Assembly: GCA_013414745.1 (NCBI GenBank)
Contig: CP058707.1
Location: 3,845,035 to 3,851,524, forward strand
Direction: 5' to 3'
DNA: 6,490 nucleotides
Origin: Bacteroidota bacterium
GTDB taxonomy: Bacteria; Bacteroidota; Bacteroidia; Chitinophagales; Chitinophagaceae
The notes beneath the pieces are model-generated. The model had not been told where the DNA came from. It ran no database searches and saw only the letters and a list, made by a program, of their open reading frames with translations. Positions 6,210-6,490 of this stretch are shown here, piece by piece. Each line of letters begins with the position of its first letter. The stretch's first letter is position 1. The position numbers and the translations under genes are program-made.

Positions 6210-6339
6210 TGTAACGTGGTTGCGCTTGGCGAAGGTGGGGTTAAAAAGTACTCCAGTTCAAATTTAGAATCAAAGATAATTGAAAGTACAATTGCTCAAG
6301 CTAGCACAGAAGCCCCACTTGCGCCAAACGCATGTTGTG
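6210..6339 (-). other. attC-like recombination site 9 (type 2)
   Basis: Outer boxes are TGTAAC (6210-6215) and GTTGTG (6334-6339). Inner arms: TGCGC (6221-6225) then TTGGCG (6226-6231), with CGCCAA (6322-6327) then CGCA (6329-6332), and GTGGGG with CCCCAC. It is the same type as sites 3 and 7. In gene orientation it closes the VapC cassette. Confidence 0.7.
6259..6278 (-). promoter_or_regulatory. Two possible -7 boxes inside attC site 9
   Basis: TATCTTTG (6271-6278) and TAAATTTG (6259-6266) on the minus strand, arranged as in site 7. They point into non-coding cassette D, so they are candidates for driving that element on the minus strand. Confidence 0.33.
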
Positions 6340-6347
6340 CGTTCGTG

Positions 6348-6490
6348 CTATTTCAAATTAGTCCAATCCTCCAATTTAATTCCATTGATTTTTCTGAAAT
6401 GGTTTGTGTTGTTGGTAACCATTGTCAATTTATGCGTAACAGAGGTCACGCCAATTAAAAGGTCAAAATCGTCAATAGGTGTACCTGCCT
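6348..6490 (-). CDS. vapC: VapC-type PIN-domain ribonuclease toxin, C-terminal fragment
   Basis: The minus strand encodes 46 residues entering from the window edge and ending at TAG 6348-6350. The sequence matches the C-terminal third of VapC-like PIN-domain toxins. PIDDFDLLIG carries the late acidic residues of the metal-binding site, LTMVTNNTNHF is the characteristic (L/M)VTxNxxxF strand, and IKLEDW is the usual ending. VapC cleaves RNA and is held in check by a VapB antitoxin, normally encoded just upstream; that part would lie beyond 6490. Toxin-antitoxin pairs are frequent in integron arrays, where they are thought to stabilise the array. The stop is 8 bp from the attC outer box. Unlike the other genes, no frameshift is seen in this fragment. 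Confidence 0.82.
   Translation of the reverse strand, partial: AGTPIDDFDLLIGVTSVTHKLTMVTNNTNHFRKINGIKLEDWTNLK

Noticed and set aside
79..6339. Palindromes as MITEs or insertion-sequence ends
   Set aside because: No target-site duplications are visible. The outer boxes covary with the far end of each cassette rather than across each palindrome, which fits cassettes and not an inserted element. It remains the main alternative.
79..6339. CRISPR array
   Set aside because: Repeats are about 130 bp, differ between types, and are separated by 400-1000 bp genes; there are no short uniform spacers.
6129..6458. Forward open frame of 109 codons
   Set aside because: It crosses attC site 9 and is antisense to the clearly recognisable VapC fragment.

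Overview
The window reads as an array of integron-like gene cassettes, probably from a Bacteroidetes (Bacteroidota) bacterium. Reasons for the phylum: AT-rich genes with no clear Shine-Dalgarno sites, Bacteroidetes-style promoter boxes (TAnnTTTG), and secreted proteins of the YwqK/MORN-like type. No integrase gene is present, so this could be the interior of a long array or a cluster of attC sites without an integrase.

Nine imperfect palindromes of about 93-132 bp (attC-like sites) divide the window into eight complete cassettes and two partial ones. All recognisable genes lie on the minus strand. Read in that direction, each cassette starts at a GTT core site, carries one gene a short distance in, and ends with its attC-like site. 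On the plus strand a cassette's own attC is therefore at its left edge. Inferred cassettes: partial GNAT acetyltransferase (1-83); non-coding cassette A (84-744); secreted unknown protein (745-1480); secreted MORN/YwqK-like repeat protein (1481-2635); non-coding B (2636-3296); non-coding C (3297-3956); membrane-anchored HExxH metallopeptidase (3957-4871); unknown 209-residue protein (4872-5685); non-coding D (5686-6214); partial VapC toxin (6215 onward).

Two observations tie the array together. The two ends of every complete cassette are reverse complements of each other over 8-16 bp, with a different sequence in each cassette. That is expected if the circular cassette rebuilds a fully paired attC. 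Also, cassettes A, B and C, which share the same non-coding content, each carry the same attC type at the left edge.

The most striking content is the four protein-less cassettes (A-D). Each holds a region of about 430-525 nt built from nested GC-rich stems. Stem sequences change between copies by paired substitutions, for example GGCGGGC/GCCCGCC in A-C and GGCAGGC/GCCTGCC in D. This looks like a large structured RNA, or a folded single-stranded DNA, moving as an integron cassette. I cannot match it to a named RNA family.

All four full-length genes are interrupted by single-base indels, nearly all in short A/T runs. Restoring them gives coherent proteins whose lengths are exact multiples of three. 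Homopolymer sequencing error is the simplest explanation, but cassette decay cannot be excluded.
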